Under the pieces are notes generated by a model. The model was not told the origin of the DNA, ran no database searches, and saw only the letters and a list, made by a program, of their open reading frames with translations. From Aureimonas sp. AU20 (GTDB lineage Bacteria > Pseudomonadota > Alphaproteobacteria > Rhizobiales > Rhizobiaceae), in the NCBI RefSeq assembly GCF_001442755.1, contig NZ_CP006367.1, forward strand, positions 1,922,001-1,986,000: 64,000 nucleotides of DNA, given 5' to 3'. Below, in pieces: positions 54,621-64,000 of this stretch. How positions within the stretch are numbered: the first letter of the stretch is position 1; each line of letters starts with the position of its first letter. Position numbers and translations under genes: made by a program.

Positions 54621-55334
54621 GTGAGGCGCACGCCCGCACGGCAATCCCTGCGTCTGCACGGCTCGATCGCGCAGGAGATCGGCACGGCCATCCTGACCGG
54701 GCGCTACGAGCCGAACGAACTCCTGCCGAATGAAGTCACCTTCTCCGAGCAGTTGCAGGTGTCGCGCACCGCCTACCGGGAAGCCGTTCGCATTCTCGCC
54801 GCCAAAGGCTTGGTTCACAGCCGCCCCAAGGCGGGAACCCGCGTCAGCCCGCGTAACACATGGCACTTCCTGGACCCCGACGTCCTGCGCTGGATCTTCG
54901 AGAGCGGCGCGCCCGACCCGACCTTCCTTCGCGAGCTTTTCGAGCTGCGTCAGATCGTTGAGCCCGCGGCGGCGGCGCTCGCCGCAGAGCGCCGCACGCC
55001 CGAGCAGATCGCGGAACTGCGCCGCGCGCTGGAGGGGATGGAGCGGCACGGCTTAGCCGTGGAAGAGGGGCGCAACGCCGATCGGTTGTTCCACGAGCTG
55101 ATTCTCGGAGCGACCGGCAACGAAGCCTTGGGCACGCTGGCCAGCGGTATCGCCTCGGCGGTTCGGTGGACCACGATTTTCAAGGCGCGCGACGGACAGA
55201 TGCCGCGCGATCCTCTGCCCGAGCATCTCGCCGTGTTTCTGGCCATCGAGAAGGGCGATCCCGAACTGGCCCGTAGCACCATGGCCGAGCTCGTCGGCCT
55301 CGCGCTCAACGATATCAGCGCCCTCGGCGACTGA
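54621..55334 (+). CDS. GntR-family (FCD) transcriptional regulator
   Basis: A 237-residue regulator from GTG at 54621. The HTH reads GSIAQEIGTAILTGRYEPNELLPNE and VTFSEQLQVSRTAYREAVRILAAKGLV, and the FCD domain contains LRELFELRQIVEPAAAALAAERRT and DRLFHELILGATGNEALG. There is no ATG; an in-frame CTG at 54600 has a better AGGGGAGA ribosome site and could be the true start. It resembles galactonate or gluconate-type FadR regulators, so a sugar acid effector is plausible. Whether it controls the porin downstream is unknown. Confidence 0.85.
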   Translation: MRRTPARQSLRLHGSIAQEIGTAILTGRYEPNELLPNEVTFSEQLQVSRTAYREAVRILAAKGLVHSRPKAGTRVSPRNTWHFLDPDVLRWIFESGAPDPTFLRELFELRQIVEPAAAALAAERRTPEQIAELRRALEGMERHGLAVEEGRNADRLFHELILGATGNEALGTLASGIASAVRWTTIFKARDGQMPRDPLPEHLAVFLAIEKGDPELARSTMAELVGLALNDISALGD

Positions 55335-55628
55335 CGCCGCGAATCAGACATTGGAGCGCTGAAAGTCCGGCTAGGTTTTCCTGGCGCGCGACCGAACGGA
55401 ACGTCGGGAGAACAGGCGTCCGGGCGCGCTTGAGCGGGGCTGGATTGCGTGAGCTTCCTGCAACACCGCACCTTCAAATCCTGGCCTACCCAGCGCCCGA
55501 CCACGGCCGGAGGTTGAGCATGTCAGCGCTTTGCGTTTCGATAGTAAGGCACGAAATCCAATCAGGCGGATGGGGACGCTGCAAGCGATCCGCCGGATGG
55601 AGACCAAAGGAATGCCGGGGGCTTTCGA

Positions 55629-56891
55629 ATGACGATCCGTAGTCTTGTTTTCGCGGCCAGCGTGAGTCTGCCGGCTTTGTCCGCCGCTCATGCGGCCGAT
55701 GCCGTGGTCGTGCCACAGGCCGAGCCTGCCGATTACGTTCGGGTCTGCGACGTCTATGGGGCCGGCTTCCATTACATTCCCGGAACGGAAACCTGCTTCA
55801 ATCTCGGCGGCTATCTCCGCTTCGATACGATCGTTGCCGGCTCTCCCGCGACGAATCTCGAAGGTGACGACTACCAGGTCAACACGGCCCTGCGCACGCG
55901 CCTGAATTTCGACATTCGCGAGGAAACCGAACTCGGCACCTTGCGCGCCTTCGTGCGGCTTCAGAACACGAACCGCTCCGGCTCGGCCAACGACGTCGCC
56001 ATGGACCAGGGCTTCGTCCAGCTTGGCGGCTTGCTCGCGGGTTACCGCGATTCGATGTGGTCCTCCGACATCGGCGGCATCGAAGACGGTCTTTTGACCG
56101 ACACCGATCTCGTGGTGGGCGATTTCAACACCAACCAGATCTCCTACACCTACGCGATGGGCAACTTCTCGGCCACCGTCGGCCTGGAAGACGATGCGAC
56201 GGGCGACGCGGTGCCGGATATCCATGCCAAGCTGGTCTATTCCGGTAGCTGGGGCGGGGCCTTCCTATCGGCGGTCTATGACGAGACCTTCAACGAGGAA
56301 GACGCGATTTCCGCGATCGGCGCCGAGCCCTTCGACTACCAGGGATCGCAGTTCTACCCGATCTTCCTTCCCCGCCTGCCGACGCGTCTGCAGGACGGCA
56401 ACAACGACGCCTTCGCCCTGAAGGGCGGCGTGCTCCTGAAGAACCTGATCGCGCCGGACTCTTCGCTCAAGATCGAAGGGCACTACGCCTTCGACCCGAC
56501 CGTCTATGCCTCGATCGCCGGTCTCGCCACGACGCGCACCTTCTCGGAAAACAACCCGACCGTCCTGAACCCAGAGCCGGGTTCCGTTCCGATCTTCCTG
56601 GAATATGCCGTGGGCGCCGGCTACGCGCAGAAGTTCGGCAATCTGGGTCTGGCGGTCGCTGGCCAGTTCGGCCGCACCTTCGACACCGGCTTCTTCGGGC
56701 AGCTTCCCAACGGACAGTTCGGCACCTTCGACAGCCGGGGCGATTACTACGCGCTGGTCGGCAATCTCGGCTACCAGATCACCCCGAAATTCGCCACGCT
56801 CGCCGAAGTCTCCTATCGTAATGTCGACTTTGACCGGGTCGGCGACGTCGATCAGACCAGCGGCTTCCTTCGCTTCCAGCGCGATTTCTGA
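55629..56891 (+). CDS. Rhizobiales-type outer-membrane porin
   Basis: A 420-residue porin with a signal peptide ending at HAADA (about residue 23). The mature start ADYVRVCDVYGAGFHYIPGTETCFNLGGYLRFD (conserved two-Cys segment, quoted in part) is diagnostic of the Por_2/Omp2-type porins. Alternating hydrophobic strands run throughout, and the C-terminus SGFLRFQRDF ends with the Phe required for Bam recognition. It forms a general diffusion channel. A terminator follows. Confidence 0.93.
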   Translation: MTIRSLVFAASVSLPALSAAHAADAVVVPQAEPADYVRVCDVYGAGFHYIPGTETCFNLGGYLRFDTIVAGSPATNLEGDDYQVNTALRTRLNFDIREETELGTLRAFVRLQNTNRSGSANDVAMDQGFVQLGGLLAGYRDSMWSSDIGGIEDGLLTDTDLVVGDFNTNQISYTYAMGNFSATVGLEDDATGDAVPDIHAKLVYSGSWGGAFLSAVYDETFNEEDAISAIGAEPFDYQGSQFYPIFLPRLPTRLQDGNNDAFALKGGVLLKNLIAPDSSLKIEGHYAFDPTVYASIAGLATTRTFSENNPTVLNPEPGSVPIFLEYAVGAGYAQKFGNLGLAVAGQFGRTFDTGFFGQLPNGQFGTFDSRGDYYALVGNLGYQITPKFATLAEVSYRNVDFDRVGDVDQTSGFLRFQRDF

Positions 56892-56918
56892 TCTCGCCGG
56901 CGATCCGTTCTCGAACGA

Positions 56919-56953
56919 AAACGGGCGCCTCCTTTCGGGGCGCCCGTTCTTGT
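56919..56953 (+). terminator. Rho-independent terminator of the porin gene
   Basis: ACGGGCGCC pairs with GGCGCCCGT around a 9-nt loop and TTCTTGTG follows. It separates the porin from the convergent chemoreceptor gene. Confidence 0.7.
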
Positions 56954-56966
56954 GTTGGGGATTGGA

Positions 56967-58637
56967 TTAGGCCTGACGCTTCAGACCCAGCGAGGTGATG
57001 CGACGGGCCGAGGCTTCGCCGGGCAGGCGCACCAGCGTCGAACGCTGGAAGCCATCCGCCTCGCCGGCAATCTCCGCGCGATCAATGCGCGCCGGCTTCG
57101 AAGCGGCGGTCTGCGTGGCACGCGGTGCGGACGCGTCGTTCGACAGCTTGAAGCGCCCGGCTTCGTCCGCCAACCGTCCGGCTTCCGCCGAAAGCTGCTC
57201 AGCGGTGGCCGCCATCTCGTTCGCCGCACCGGCGTTCGACTGCGTCACCTGATCCAGCTGGCCGATCGCCTGGTTGATCTGCTCGATGCCGATCGACTGC
57301 TCCCGGCACGCCGCTGAAATCTCCGACACCAGCTCTGCCGTCTTGCGAATGTCCGGAACCAATCGCTCCAGCCGCGCCCCGGCGTCCTCCGCCACGACCA
57401 GCGTGCGGCTCGACAACTCGCCGATCTCAGCCGCCGCCGCCTGGGAACGTTCAGCGAGCTTGCGCACTTCGGAGGCGACCACCGCAAACCCCTTGCCATG
57501 CTGGCCGGCACGGGCCGCCTCGATCGCGGCGTTCAGCGCCAAGAGATCGGTCTGGCGGGCGATCTCCTGCACCACGGCGATCTTCTCGGCAATGGCGCGC
57601 ATGGCCTCGGTGGACTGCGCCACCGCCGCGCCCGTGGTGCCGGCATGCTCGGCGGCCTGGGCGGCGATCTTCTCGGTGGTGGAGGCGTTGTCGGCGTTCT
57701 GGCGGATGTTGGCGGTCATCTCCTCGATCGCGGCGGACGCCTGCTCGGAGGCGGCGGCCTGTTCCGTCGAGCCCGACGACAGGCGGTCGGCGGTCTCGGC
57801 CGACAGGCTGGACCCCGCCGTCACTTGCGACGAGGCGGTGCGGATGTTGGTGACGATCGACGTCAGGTTGCGGCTCATCGTGGAAGCGGCATTCTGAAGG
57901 TCGCCGATCTCGTCCCGGCTGCGCACCGGCTCGAGCGGTTCGCTGAGATTGCCGTCTGCAATGCGCCCGAAGGCGGTCTGGAGCGAGCGGAGCGGGCGGA
58001 ACAACATGCTGCTGACGAGGAAAATGAGAACGCCGGCCACGCCCGCGATGACGAGGTTGGTGATCACCATGGACTGGACCGTGCTCGAAATGCCGGCGAG
58101 ATACGCCGTGCGATCGAGCCCAACCATGAGCAGGCCGATTGTCTGGCCCGACGCATCCTTCAGAGGATCATAGGCGACGTAATAGGGCTTCCCCAGAATG
58201 GCCGCTTCGCCCCGGAAGGGCTGGCCGCCGGCGAGCGCCGTGGTGGCGGCCGCGGCCGAGGTCAGCTTGGTGCCGTTTGCGCGCGAGCCGTCCTCGTTGC
58301 GCAGGCTGGTGCTGACCCGGGTGTCGCCCTGGAAGAGCGTCGCGGCTCCGCCGAGGAGGCCGCTGATCTCGTCGACGATCTCCGTATCGCCGTTGAGAAG
58401 CTTCGATCCGAGATAGAGTTGCCCGTTCTCGATTCGGAAGGTCGCGCCCTCGGGATTGAGAATGCGCCAGGCGACCTTGTCGTTCGACGCGAGGCGAGTG
58501 GATGCTTTGTGCGAAGCATCCTCCACGGCGGAGCTATAGGCTTGCCAAATGTTGGTGACGGAAGCCACCGTCAGCGCTGCAAGAGCAAGTGCGACGACCT
58601 TGGCGCGAATGGAAATCCGAAGCTTTTGACTCGACAT
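56967..58637 (-). CDS. Methyl-accepting chemotaxis protein with a single cache domain
   Basis: A 556-residue chemoreceptor. Membrane segments are at about 13-30 and 189-212. The periplasmic part (31-188) carries a cache-type pattern [21 protein letters not shown] and [28 protein letters not shown] domain ([22 protein letters not shown]) follows, then the signalling domain with the hairpin tip [41 protein letters not shown] (quoted in part: [14 protein letters not shown]). No CheR-binding pentapeptide is at the end. The ligand is unknown. Confidence 0.93.
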   Translation of the reverse strand: MSSQKLRISIRAKVVALALAALTVASVTNIWQAYSSAVEDASHKASTRLASNDKVAWRILNPEGATFRIENGQLYLGSKLLNGDTEIVDEISGLLGGAATLFQGDTRVSTSLRNEDGSRANGTKLTSAAAATTALAGGQPFRGEAAILGKPYYVAYDPLKDASGQTIGLLMVGLDRTAYLAGISSTVQSMVITNLVIAGVAGVLIFLVSSMLFRPLRSLQTAFGRIADGNLSEPLEPVRSRDEIGDLQNAASTMSRNLTSIVTNIRTASSQVTAGSSLSAETADRLSSGSTEQAAASEQASAAIEEMTANIRQNADNASTTEKIAAQAAEHAGTTGAAVAQSTEAMRAIAEKIAVVQEIARQTDLLALNAAIEAARAGQHGKGFAVVASEVRKLAERSQAAAAEIGELSSRTLVVAEDAGARLERLVPDIRKTAELVSEISAACREQSIGIEQINQAIGQLDQVTQSNAGAANEMAATAEQLSAEAGRLADEAGRFKLSNDASAPRATQTAASKPARIDRAEIAGEADGFQRSTLVRLPGEASARRITSLGLKRQA

Positions 58638-58902
58638 GTCACCCTCATCACCCCGCCGGATGAGCGTCTCGTTTGCGGGGGTCCCTTTTCGATGACGGGA
58701 TAAGACATCAGACTTCGTTTGGTGCCCAACTACCGGGCGCTCTGCCCGAAAAAACGCGCCCTATGCTGAAGCATCCCTAAACACTCTTCGAGAGGGTCTG
58801 CCGACAAGGGCTTCGACACGCCGGCGCGGCAAACCCACGTCGTCGGGAGCATTTGCCGCTTCCATTCGTTCCCCCGCCGAGCGAAACGGCGAAGGGCGGA
58901 TC

Positions 58903-59892
58903 ATGGGGCTAAATCGAAGGGAGTTCGTCGCGGCGGGACTGACGATGGCCGGCGGCCTCATGCTGGCCCGCTCGGCCTGGGCTCAGGGTGCCGCCGCACC
59001 GAGCGACGGAGATATGTCCGGCCTCCTTCGCCCCGGCGCCCGGCTCGAAACGCTCTACGAGGGTGGTCGTTGGTGCGAAGGGCCGTGCTGGCTTCCTCAC
59101 CGAAACGGCCTCGTGTTCAGCGACGTGCGCGCCAATCGCATGAATCTTTTGGGCGGCCCGGGTGAGATATCGCCTTATCGCGACCCGTCCAACAACGCCA
59201 ATGGCAACGTGCTCGACGCCGAAGGGCGCCTCGTCACCTGCGAGCATCGCAACCGCCGCGTGGTGCGCAAGGAGGCGGACGGCACGCTGACCGTCCTGGC
59301 GGACGCGTTCGACGGCAAGCGCCTGAACTCTCCCAACGACGCGACCCTCGCCCCCGACGGCGCGATCTGGTTCACCGATCCCGTCTACGGCATTCGCCAG
59401 CCCGACGAGGGCATCATGGCCGAGCCCGAGCAGACGGCGCGCCGGGTCTATCGCATCGCCCCCGATGGGCGGCTGGAGGCGCGCACCGACCGGCTCGACC
59501 AGCCCAACGGACTCGCCTTTTCCCCTGATGGCGCCACGCTCTATGTTTCCGAAAGCGGCGCGGCTTTGAACCCGGAGGGGCCGAGCGGCATCTGGGCCTT
59601 CGCGGTGGCGGCGGACGGGAGCCTGGACGAAGGCCGCCTCTTCGCCGCGATTTCGCCCGGCGTTCCCGATGGACTGGAGGTCAGCGAGGCCGGACATGTC
59701 TTCGCGGCCTGCCAGGATGGGGTGCGAGTCTTCGGCCCGGACGGGCGAAGGATCGGCCGCATTCCGACGGCAACCGCCAGTTCCAACATTGCCTTCGGCG
59801 GCGCCGACGGCAAGCGCCTGTTCATCACCGCCGGGAAGGCCGTCCACGCGATCGATCTCGCCGTTGCCGGCCTGCGCTTCGGCCGCGGCTGA
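58903..59892 (+). CDS. Tat-exported SMP-30/gluconolactonase-like protein
   Basis: A 329-residue beta-propeller protein. The N-terminus NRREFVAAGLTMAGGLMLARSAWAQ is a twin-arginine signal, giving a periplasmic enzyme. The propeller shows WCEGPCWLPHRNGLVFSDVRANRM, NGNVLDAEGRLVTCEHRNRRV, NSPNDATLAPDGAIWFTDPVYG and DQPNGLAFSPDG, with the acidic and Asn residues of the SMP-30 calcium site. It probably hydrolyses a sugar lactone in the periplasm. It is followed at 41 bp by a second exported propeller protein. Confidence 0.9.
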   Translation: MGLNRREFVAAGLTMAGGLMLARSAWAQGAAAPSDGDMSGLLRPGARLETLYEGGRWCEGPCWLPHRNGLVFSDVRANRMNLLGGPGEISPYRDPSNNANGNVLDAEGRLVTCEHRNRRVVRKEADGTLTVLADAFDGKRLNSPNDATLAPDGAIWFTDPVYGIRQPDEGIMAEPEQTARRVYRIAPDGRLEARTDRLDQPNGLAFSPDGATLYVSESGAALNPEGPSGIWAFAVAADGSLDEGRLFAAISPGVPDGLEVSEAGHVFAACQDGVRVFGPDGRRIGRIPTATASSNIAFGGADGKRLFITAGKAVHAIDLAVAGLRFGRG

Positions 59893-59933
59893 CACACTTC
59901 CCCATCATTCCCTGATCCGCAGGAGTTCGTGAC

Positions 59934-61139
59934 ATGGCGCCATCCCGCCGACAATTTCTCGCCCACAGCGCCGGCCTCGGCGCTTCGCTCGTTCTGGGCG
60001 GCCCGGCCTTATCGCAGGAGACGGGCTCACCGCTTTGGGTTACCGGCGAGGCTCGGGGCGAGGGGAGCACGGCTCGTGGTGTCGGCGATATGGAATTGGC
60101 ATTCCTCGCAAACGCGCCCTCCACGCCGACGGGCCTTGCCATCTCGCCGGGCGGCCGGGTCTTCGTCATGATACCGCGTTTCGACGCGAAGGTGCCCTAT
60201 ACGCTGGGCGAGGTGGCGCCCGACGGTTCGGTGACGCCCTTTCCCGATGCCGCGACCAACGCGGTTGACCCCGACGCGCCGCAGCGATCGCTCATGCATG
60301 TTCCCAACGGCGTCTTCGATACGGCCGGCCATCTCTGGGTGCTCGATGCCGGGTTGCCGGAAGGCAAGGGGCCGCCGGTGCCGGGCGGTGCCAAGCTGGT
60401 TCAGTTCGACATCGAGACCAAGCGGGCCCTTCGCACCATTCCGCTCGAACCGGGCATTGCTCCGACCTCCTCTCTCAACGATCTACGCGTCGATACGCAA
60501 GGCGGCAGGGCTCGCGCCTTCATCTCCGACCAGGGGCAGGACGGGGAAGGGGCGATCCTGGCTGTGGATCTCGAAACCGAGCGCGTCGTGCGGCGCCTGG
60601 CCGGCCATGCCAGCACGCAGTCGCAGAAGGGCTTGGCGAAGTTCGTGGAGCACCGCCCGGTGGTGCTCGATTCGGGGAAGGGGCCGGCACGTGCCGTACA
60701 AGGCGGCGCGAACGGCATCGCCCTCGGGCCGGATGGCAAGCGTCTCTATTATGCGCCGCTGATCGGGCGCCATCTCTACGCCGTGGATGCGTCGGCGCTT
60801 CTTGACCCGGCCCGCAGCGATGCGGAGATCGCCGCGATGGTGGACGATCTCGGCGAGAAGGGCATGACCGGCGGGCTCGGCGCCGATGCAATGGACCGGG
60901 TCTATCTGACGCTGCAGGAGCAGAACGCCGTCGGATGCCACCATCCCGACGGGCGGATCGAGGTGATCGCCTCCGACCCCCGCCTTGTCTGGGCCGATAC
61001 GATCGTGATCACCTCCGACAAATGGCTCTACGTTTCGGCCGCGCAGGTGAACCGCCGCCCCGAATACAACAAGGGCGAAGATCGGCAGAAGCCGCCCTAT
61101 GCCGTGTTGCGCGTGCGCATCGACGCTGGGCCGGCTTGA
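59934..61139 (+). CDS. Tat-exported major royal jelly/Yellow-like protein
   Basis: A 401-residue protein with a twin-arginine signal SRRQFLAHSAGLGASLVLGG. The body has PTGLAISPGGRVFVMIPRFD, HVPNGVFDTAGHLWVLDAG, SLNDLRVDTQGGRARAFISDQG and GANGIALGPDGKRLYYAPL, the pattern of the Yellow/MRJP propeller family. It lies in tandem with the SMP-30-like gene, suggesting both act on periplasmic sugar derivatives. The activity is not established for bacterial members. Confidence 0.88.
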   Translation: MAPSRRQFLAHSAGLGASLVLGGPALSQETGSPLWVTGEARGEGSTARGVGDMELAFLANAPSTPTGLAISPGGRVFVMIPRFDAKVPYTLGEVAPDGSVTPFPDAATNAVDPDAPQRSLMHVPNGVFDTAGHLWVLDAGLPEGKGPPVPGGAKLVQFDIETKRALRTIPLEPGIAPTSSLNDLRVDTQGGRARAFISDQGQDGEGAILAVDLETERVVRRLAGHASTQSQKGLAKFVEHRPVVLDSGKGPARAVQGGANGIALGPDGKRLYYAPLIGRHLYAVDASALLDPARSDAEIAAMVDDLGEKGMTGGLGADAMDRVYLTLQEQNAVGCHHPDGRIEVIASDPRLVWADTIVITSDKWLYVSAAQVNRRPEYNKGEDRQKPPYAVLRVRIDAGPA

Positions 61140-61278
61140 GGGGGGCGAGCAAGCCCGGCGCGGATGGACGCTGCAGCGGCTTAAGGCTTGCGGGGCGCTG
61201 GAGGCGACGCCCCGCTTCACAGGATTTGCGTCTTGACCCCTTGATCCAAAGTCTCGCTTCCGTTAGTCGGAGCGTATT

Positions 61279-61368
61279 GGAGAGGTGGCCGAGTGGTCGA
61301 AGGCGCTCCCCTGCTAAGGGAGTATACCAGAAATGGTATCGTGGGTTCGAATCCCATCCTCTCCGCCA
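61279..61368 (+). tRNA. tRNA-Ser (GCU)
   Basis: A 90-nt class II cloverleaf: acceptor GGAGAGG with CCTCTCC, D-arm with GAGTGGTCGAAGGC, anticodon stem CTCCC-CTGCTAA-GGGAG (anticodon GCT), long variable arm ATACCAGAAATGGTAT, T-arm GTGGGTTCGAATCCCAT and an encoded CCA. It reads AGC and AGU serine codons. Confidence 0.95.
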
Positions 61369-62157
61369 TGATCGGCCGATAGCTTTCCCGCTTCGACTGT
61401 TTCCCCGATTTCCCGCAACGATTATCTTGGCCCACGCGTATCGTTTGGTCCGTGCCGATGATGGGCATGCACTCGAGTGGCGCGCCGTCCAGTTCGGCAT
61501 CTCACCCAAAATGCTGCATTGCGGTAAATCTTGGATTGTCGCACGATCCATTTTGGCGCGCGAGATTGCCGGTTTGTTTGTTCTGTCGTTCTTCGACGTC
61601 CCTCAGTAGGTCGGATGTCCTGGACTCTTGGCAAACAGGATGCGTTCGCCATTCCTGCAACACAATCGTCGTTGCATCGAGACGGACGTGTCACTTCCTG
61701 CGAAAACAATCAAATTGAACGTAATTCCGTCAGGTCTTGAATTTACAGTGCGGCGAGACGCGTTCTTTACCAATGAAGACAGGCGGGAAGCCTTGAGATC
61801 AGCGACCTGTGATTGTCTGGCATTAGGGATAGGACGCGGAAAAAGAGAATCGCCATTGCGCAATGCAACAGCAGAAGGCATTGTATTTTCGAATATGTGA
61901 TTGTTTTTGCGGCGGGCAGTGTCGCGTCTTGAACTGGCGAAACGATTGGACGCGAGTTTCGGGCCGGTGCCCATCCTGCCGCTACGGCCGGTCGGCTTTC
62001 CCACGAAGCGGCGTTCCGCTATTCCAGCCGAAAGCGGCGACGCGTGTTCGGAGCGGGGCATTCCCCGCTCCGTTGCAGCGCGCTGAGCTGAGGCGGCTTG
62101 GATCGCACGCTGGCGTGGGGCCGGGAACGGTCGCTTGGAAATCTGAGGAGTCGACGG
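61369..62157. other. AT-richer spacer between tRNA-Ser and the polysaccharide locus
   Basis: About 790 bp without a credible gene. Several stretches (61460-61560 and 61660-61910) are visibly less GC-rich than the surroundings. Short frames on both strands have no recognisable family. It should contain the promoter of the polysaccharide genes. Its position next to a tRNA could reflect a past insertion, but no integrase or att repeat was found. Confidence 0.4.
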
Positions 62158-63339
62158 GTGAAGGTTGCGATCGTCCATTACTGGCTCGTGACGATGCGGG
62201 GCGGGGAGAAGGTTCTCGAAGAGCTCTGCAAGCTCTACCCGCAGGCGGACATCTTCACGCTCGTGCTGGACGAGGGGACCTTGTCTCCCATCCTGCGCAA
62301 GCACAAGATCACCACGTCCTTTCTCCAGAGCATCCCCGGCAGTCGCAAGCACTACCAGAAGCTTCTGCCACTCATGCCCTTCGCGCTGGAGCAGCTCGAC
62401 GTCACGGACTACGATCTGGTGATCTCCAGCGAGTCCGGGCCGGCCAAGGGGATCGTGACGCGCCCCGACGCCCTGCACATCTGCTACTGCCACTCGCCGA
62501 TGCGCTACATCTGGGATCATTACCACGTGTATCGCCGCGAGCTGGGTCTGGCGTCGCGCTTCGTCTTCTCACTCGTGGCGCCTCTCCTGCGCATGTGGGA
62601 CGTGACCACGGCGGCGCGTGTCGATGCCTTCGTCTCCAACTCCATGCATGTCTCGCGTCGGATCGCGCGCGTATACGGCCGCCTGTCGACGGTGATCTAC
62701 CCGCCCGTCGCGGTTGAGGATTTCGAGCCCGCGAACAAGATCGAGGACTATTATCTCTGCGCCGGGCAGATCGTCACCTACAAGCGCGTGGACCTCGCCG
62801 TGCAGGCCTTCACCAGGATGGGCAAGCCCCTGGTGGTGATCGGCGACGGGCCGCATCTGGAGCCCTTGCGGCGCGTGGCCGGCCCGAGCGTGAAGTTCCT
62901 TGGCCGCTGCGATTTTGCGACCTTGAAGCATCACCTCAGCCACTGCCGCGCCCTCGTGTTTCCGGGCGAGGAGGATTTCGGCATCCTGCCCGTCGAGGCC
63001 ATGGCCAGCGGGCGTCCGGTGATCGCCTATGGTGCCGGCGGCGCGCTGGAAAGCATGGGGGACGAAGGCGCGGGCGTCTTCTTCACCGACCAGTCGGTGG
63101 ACGGGTTGGTGGATGCGGTGCGTCGCTTCGAGGCGCGGTTCGACGAATTCGACCCCTCGCGCATCCGAAAAAGGGCGCAGCGCTTTTCTTCGGCGCGTTT
63201 TCGCCGCGAAATGTCGGCATTCGTCGAAGCCGAGTTGGCGCGCAAGAGAAACACGTTCCGCCAGCCGGAATGGAACGAGATCGAAGCGCACGAAGACTCT
63301 TCGAACACGCTCGTGCTCACGCATGACGAGCGGGTTTGA
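62158..63339 (+). CDS. GT4-family glycosyltransferase
   Basis: A 393-residue transferase starting at GTG 62158 with GAGGAG upstream (an ATG-initiated longer frame begins at 62098). MKVAIVHYWLVTMRGGEKVLEEL at the N-terminus, CYCHSPMRYIWDHYHVYR, and the C-terminal nucleotide-sugar site GRCDFATLKHHLSHCRALVFPGEEDFGILPVEAMASG (quoted in part: FPGEEDFGILPVEAMA) fit the mannosyltransferase WbaZ/ExpC-like branch of GT4. It presumably adds a sugar to a lipid-linked polysaccharide. It begins a surface polysaccharide locus continuing off the right edge. Confidence 0.88.
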   Translation: MKVAIVHYWLVTMRGGEKVLEELCKLYPQADIFTLVLDEGTLSPILRKHKITTSFLQSIPGSRKHYQKLLPLMPFALEQLDVTDYDLVISSESGPAKGIVTRPDALHICYCHSPMRYIWDHYHVYRRELGLASRFVFSLVAPLLRMWDVTTAARVDAFVSNSMHVSRRIARVYGRLSTVIYPPVAVEDFEPANKIEDYYLCAGQIVTYKRVDLAVQAFTRMGKPLVVIGDGPHLEPLRRVAGPSVKFLGRCDFATLKHHLSHCRALVFPGEEDFGILPVEAMASGRPVIAYGAGGALESMGDEGAGVFFTDQSVDGLVDAVRRFEARFDEFDPSRIRKRAQRFSSARFRREMSAFVEAELARKRNTFRQPEWNEIEAHEDSSNTLVLTHDERV

Positions 63340-63372
63340 GACGGATCGGCTTCGGGTGTTGGAGATCGAAAG

Positions 63373-64000
63373 ATGGAAATGAAGTTCCCGACGCCGGGTG
63401 GAGCACCCACCCAAGAAGGTCGGCCGGGACATTTGCGGGACGAGCTGTATCGCCTGATCGGCTTCGTCCGGCGGCAGGCCCTGCTGGTTGCGATCGGCGC
63501 GGGCCTCGCGGCCCTGCTCGCCGCGCTGATCCTGTTCAACACCGTGCCGACCTACCGCTCGCAGATCCGGCTTCTGTTCTCCGAGCCGCCGAACTTCCTG
63601 CAGAACGAGCGGGAGCGCGACGCGCTGACGCAGGCCGACGAATATATCGCGACGCAGATGGCGCTGATCGAATCGCGCTCCATCGCCAATCGTGTCGCAA
63701 AGGACCTGAAGCTGACCGACCGCCTGGACGAGTTGAGCCAGCGCCATGGAATTGTCAGCTCCATCCGCTCGCTCTTTGCCGGTAGCGACGCGGAACCCGC
63801 CGATCCGAGCGTGCCCGACACGGCCGAAGAGCGCGCCATCAGCTATCTCCAGAACAATCTGACCGTTTTCCGAGTGGCGCGAAGCTACGTCATCGAGATC
63901 GGCTTCGATTCCCCCGACCCCGTCCTGTCCCGCGAAGTCGCGGACGCCTATGGCAGCGCCTTCCTGGCCGATCAGGTGGCAGGGCGGCTCGACGGGCTCA
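63373..64000 (+). CDS. Wzz/GumC-type polysaccharide chain-length protein, partial
   Basis: About 209 N-terminal residues are visible; the gene continues beyond the window. The N-terminus is hydrophilic, then LLVAIGAGLAALLAALILFNTV forms the first membrane helix near residues 37-60, followed by PTYRSQIRLLFSEPPNFLQ and TQADEYIATQMALIESRSIANRVAKDL, the Wzz/GumC/ExoP periplasmic start. A GGAGA ribosome site precedes the ATG at 63373. It would control chain length and export of the exopolysaccharide, perhaps with a C-terminal kinase not seen here. Confidence 0.8.
   Translation, partial: MEMKFPTPGGAPTQEGRPGHLRDELYRLIGFVRRQALLVAIGAGLAALLAALILFNTVPTYRSQIRLLFSEPPNFLQNERERDALTQADEYIATQMALIESRSIANRVAKDLKLTDRLDELSQRHGIVSSIRSLFAGSDAEPADPSVPDTAEERAISYLQNNLTVFRVARSYVIEIGFDSPDPVLSREVADAYGSAFLADQVAGRLDGL

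Overview
The window is GC-rich chromosomal DNA of an alphaproteobacterium, most likely order Hyphomicrobiales (Rhizobiales). The evidence is the long alphaproteobacterial CarB insertion, the RpoD N-terminus, an HWE-family histidine kinase, a Rhizobiales-type porin with a conserved cysteine-containing N-terminus, a dnaG-rpoD neighbourhood and a cyoABCD-SURF1 operon. Aurantimonadaceae would fit the overall flavour, but that is a guess. There is no CRISPR array, rRNA operon or intact prophage. Two tRNA genes are present: a CAU tRNA that is probably Ile2, and Ser-GCU.

Layout. 1-12,660 is housekeeping: a small HD hydrolase (partial), greA, carB, an XRE regulator with tandem operator-like repeats, a small ORF, a tyrosine/dual-specificity phosphatase, carA, a GatB/YqeY protein, chorismate mutase, dnaG and rpoD. 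12,670-18,620 holds a DoxX protein, small secreted proteins, a polar amino-acid ABC transporter and a diguanylate cyclase. 18,645-25,020 is a plastic zone: a decayed IS630-family element, unassigned DNA, a large GAF/PAS HWE kinase with its response regulator, and about 670 bp without a credible gene ending at a tRNA. 25,090-27,150 has two small convergent genes, a second GreA-type protein and pdxJ, with a 163-bp MITE inserted exactly at the pdxJ stop codon. 27,260-34,010 is an RND efflux operon with a divergent TetR regulator, then an MFS transporter. 34,180-40,670 is the cytochrome bo3 ubiquinol oxidase operon with SURF1 and a lipoprotein hydrolase.

40,717-50,682 is the most interesting block. 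It appears to be a complete catabolic route for D-apiose, the branched plant cell-wall sugar: ApsD, ApnL, ApnO, OiaK and the RuBisCO-like protein OiaX, with an MFS transporter and a FadR-type GntR regulator. Two copies of a shared 21-bp operator (CTGGTATAAT...CCAG) flank the cluster. A decayed sugar ABC permease fragment lies just inside the second operator. Beside it are an SDR, a glycerol kinase interrupted by an in-frame amber codon, a Rieske-FAD reductase fusion and a second GntR regulator.

55,629-64,000 holds a porin, a chemoreceptor, two tandem Tat-exported beta-propeller proteins, tRNA-Ser, an AT-richer spacer and the start of a surface polysaccharide locus (glycosyltransferase and a Wzz/GumC-type chain-length protein that runs off the end). 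All functional calls come from reading motifs and recalling families; no database search was run.
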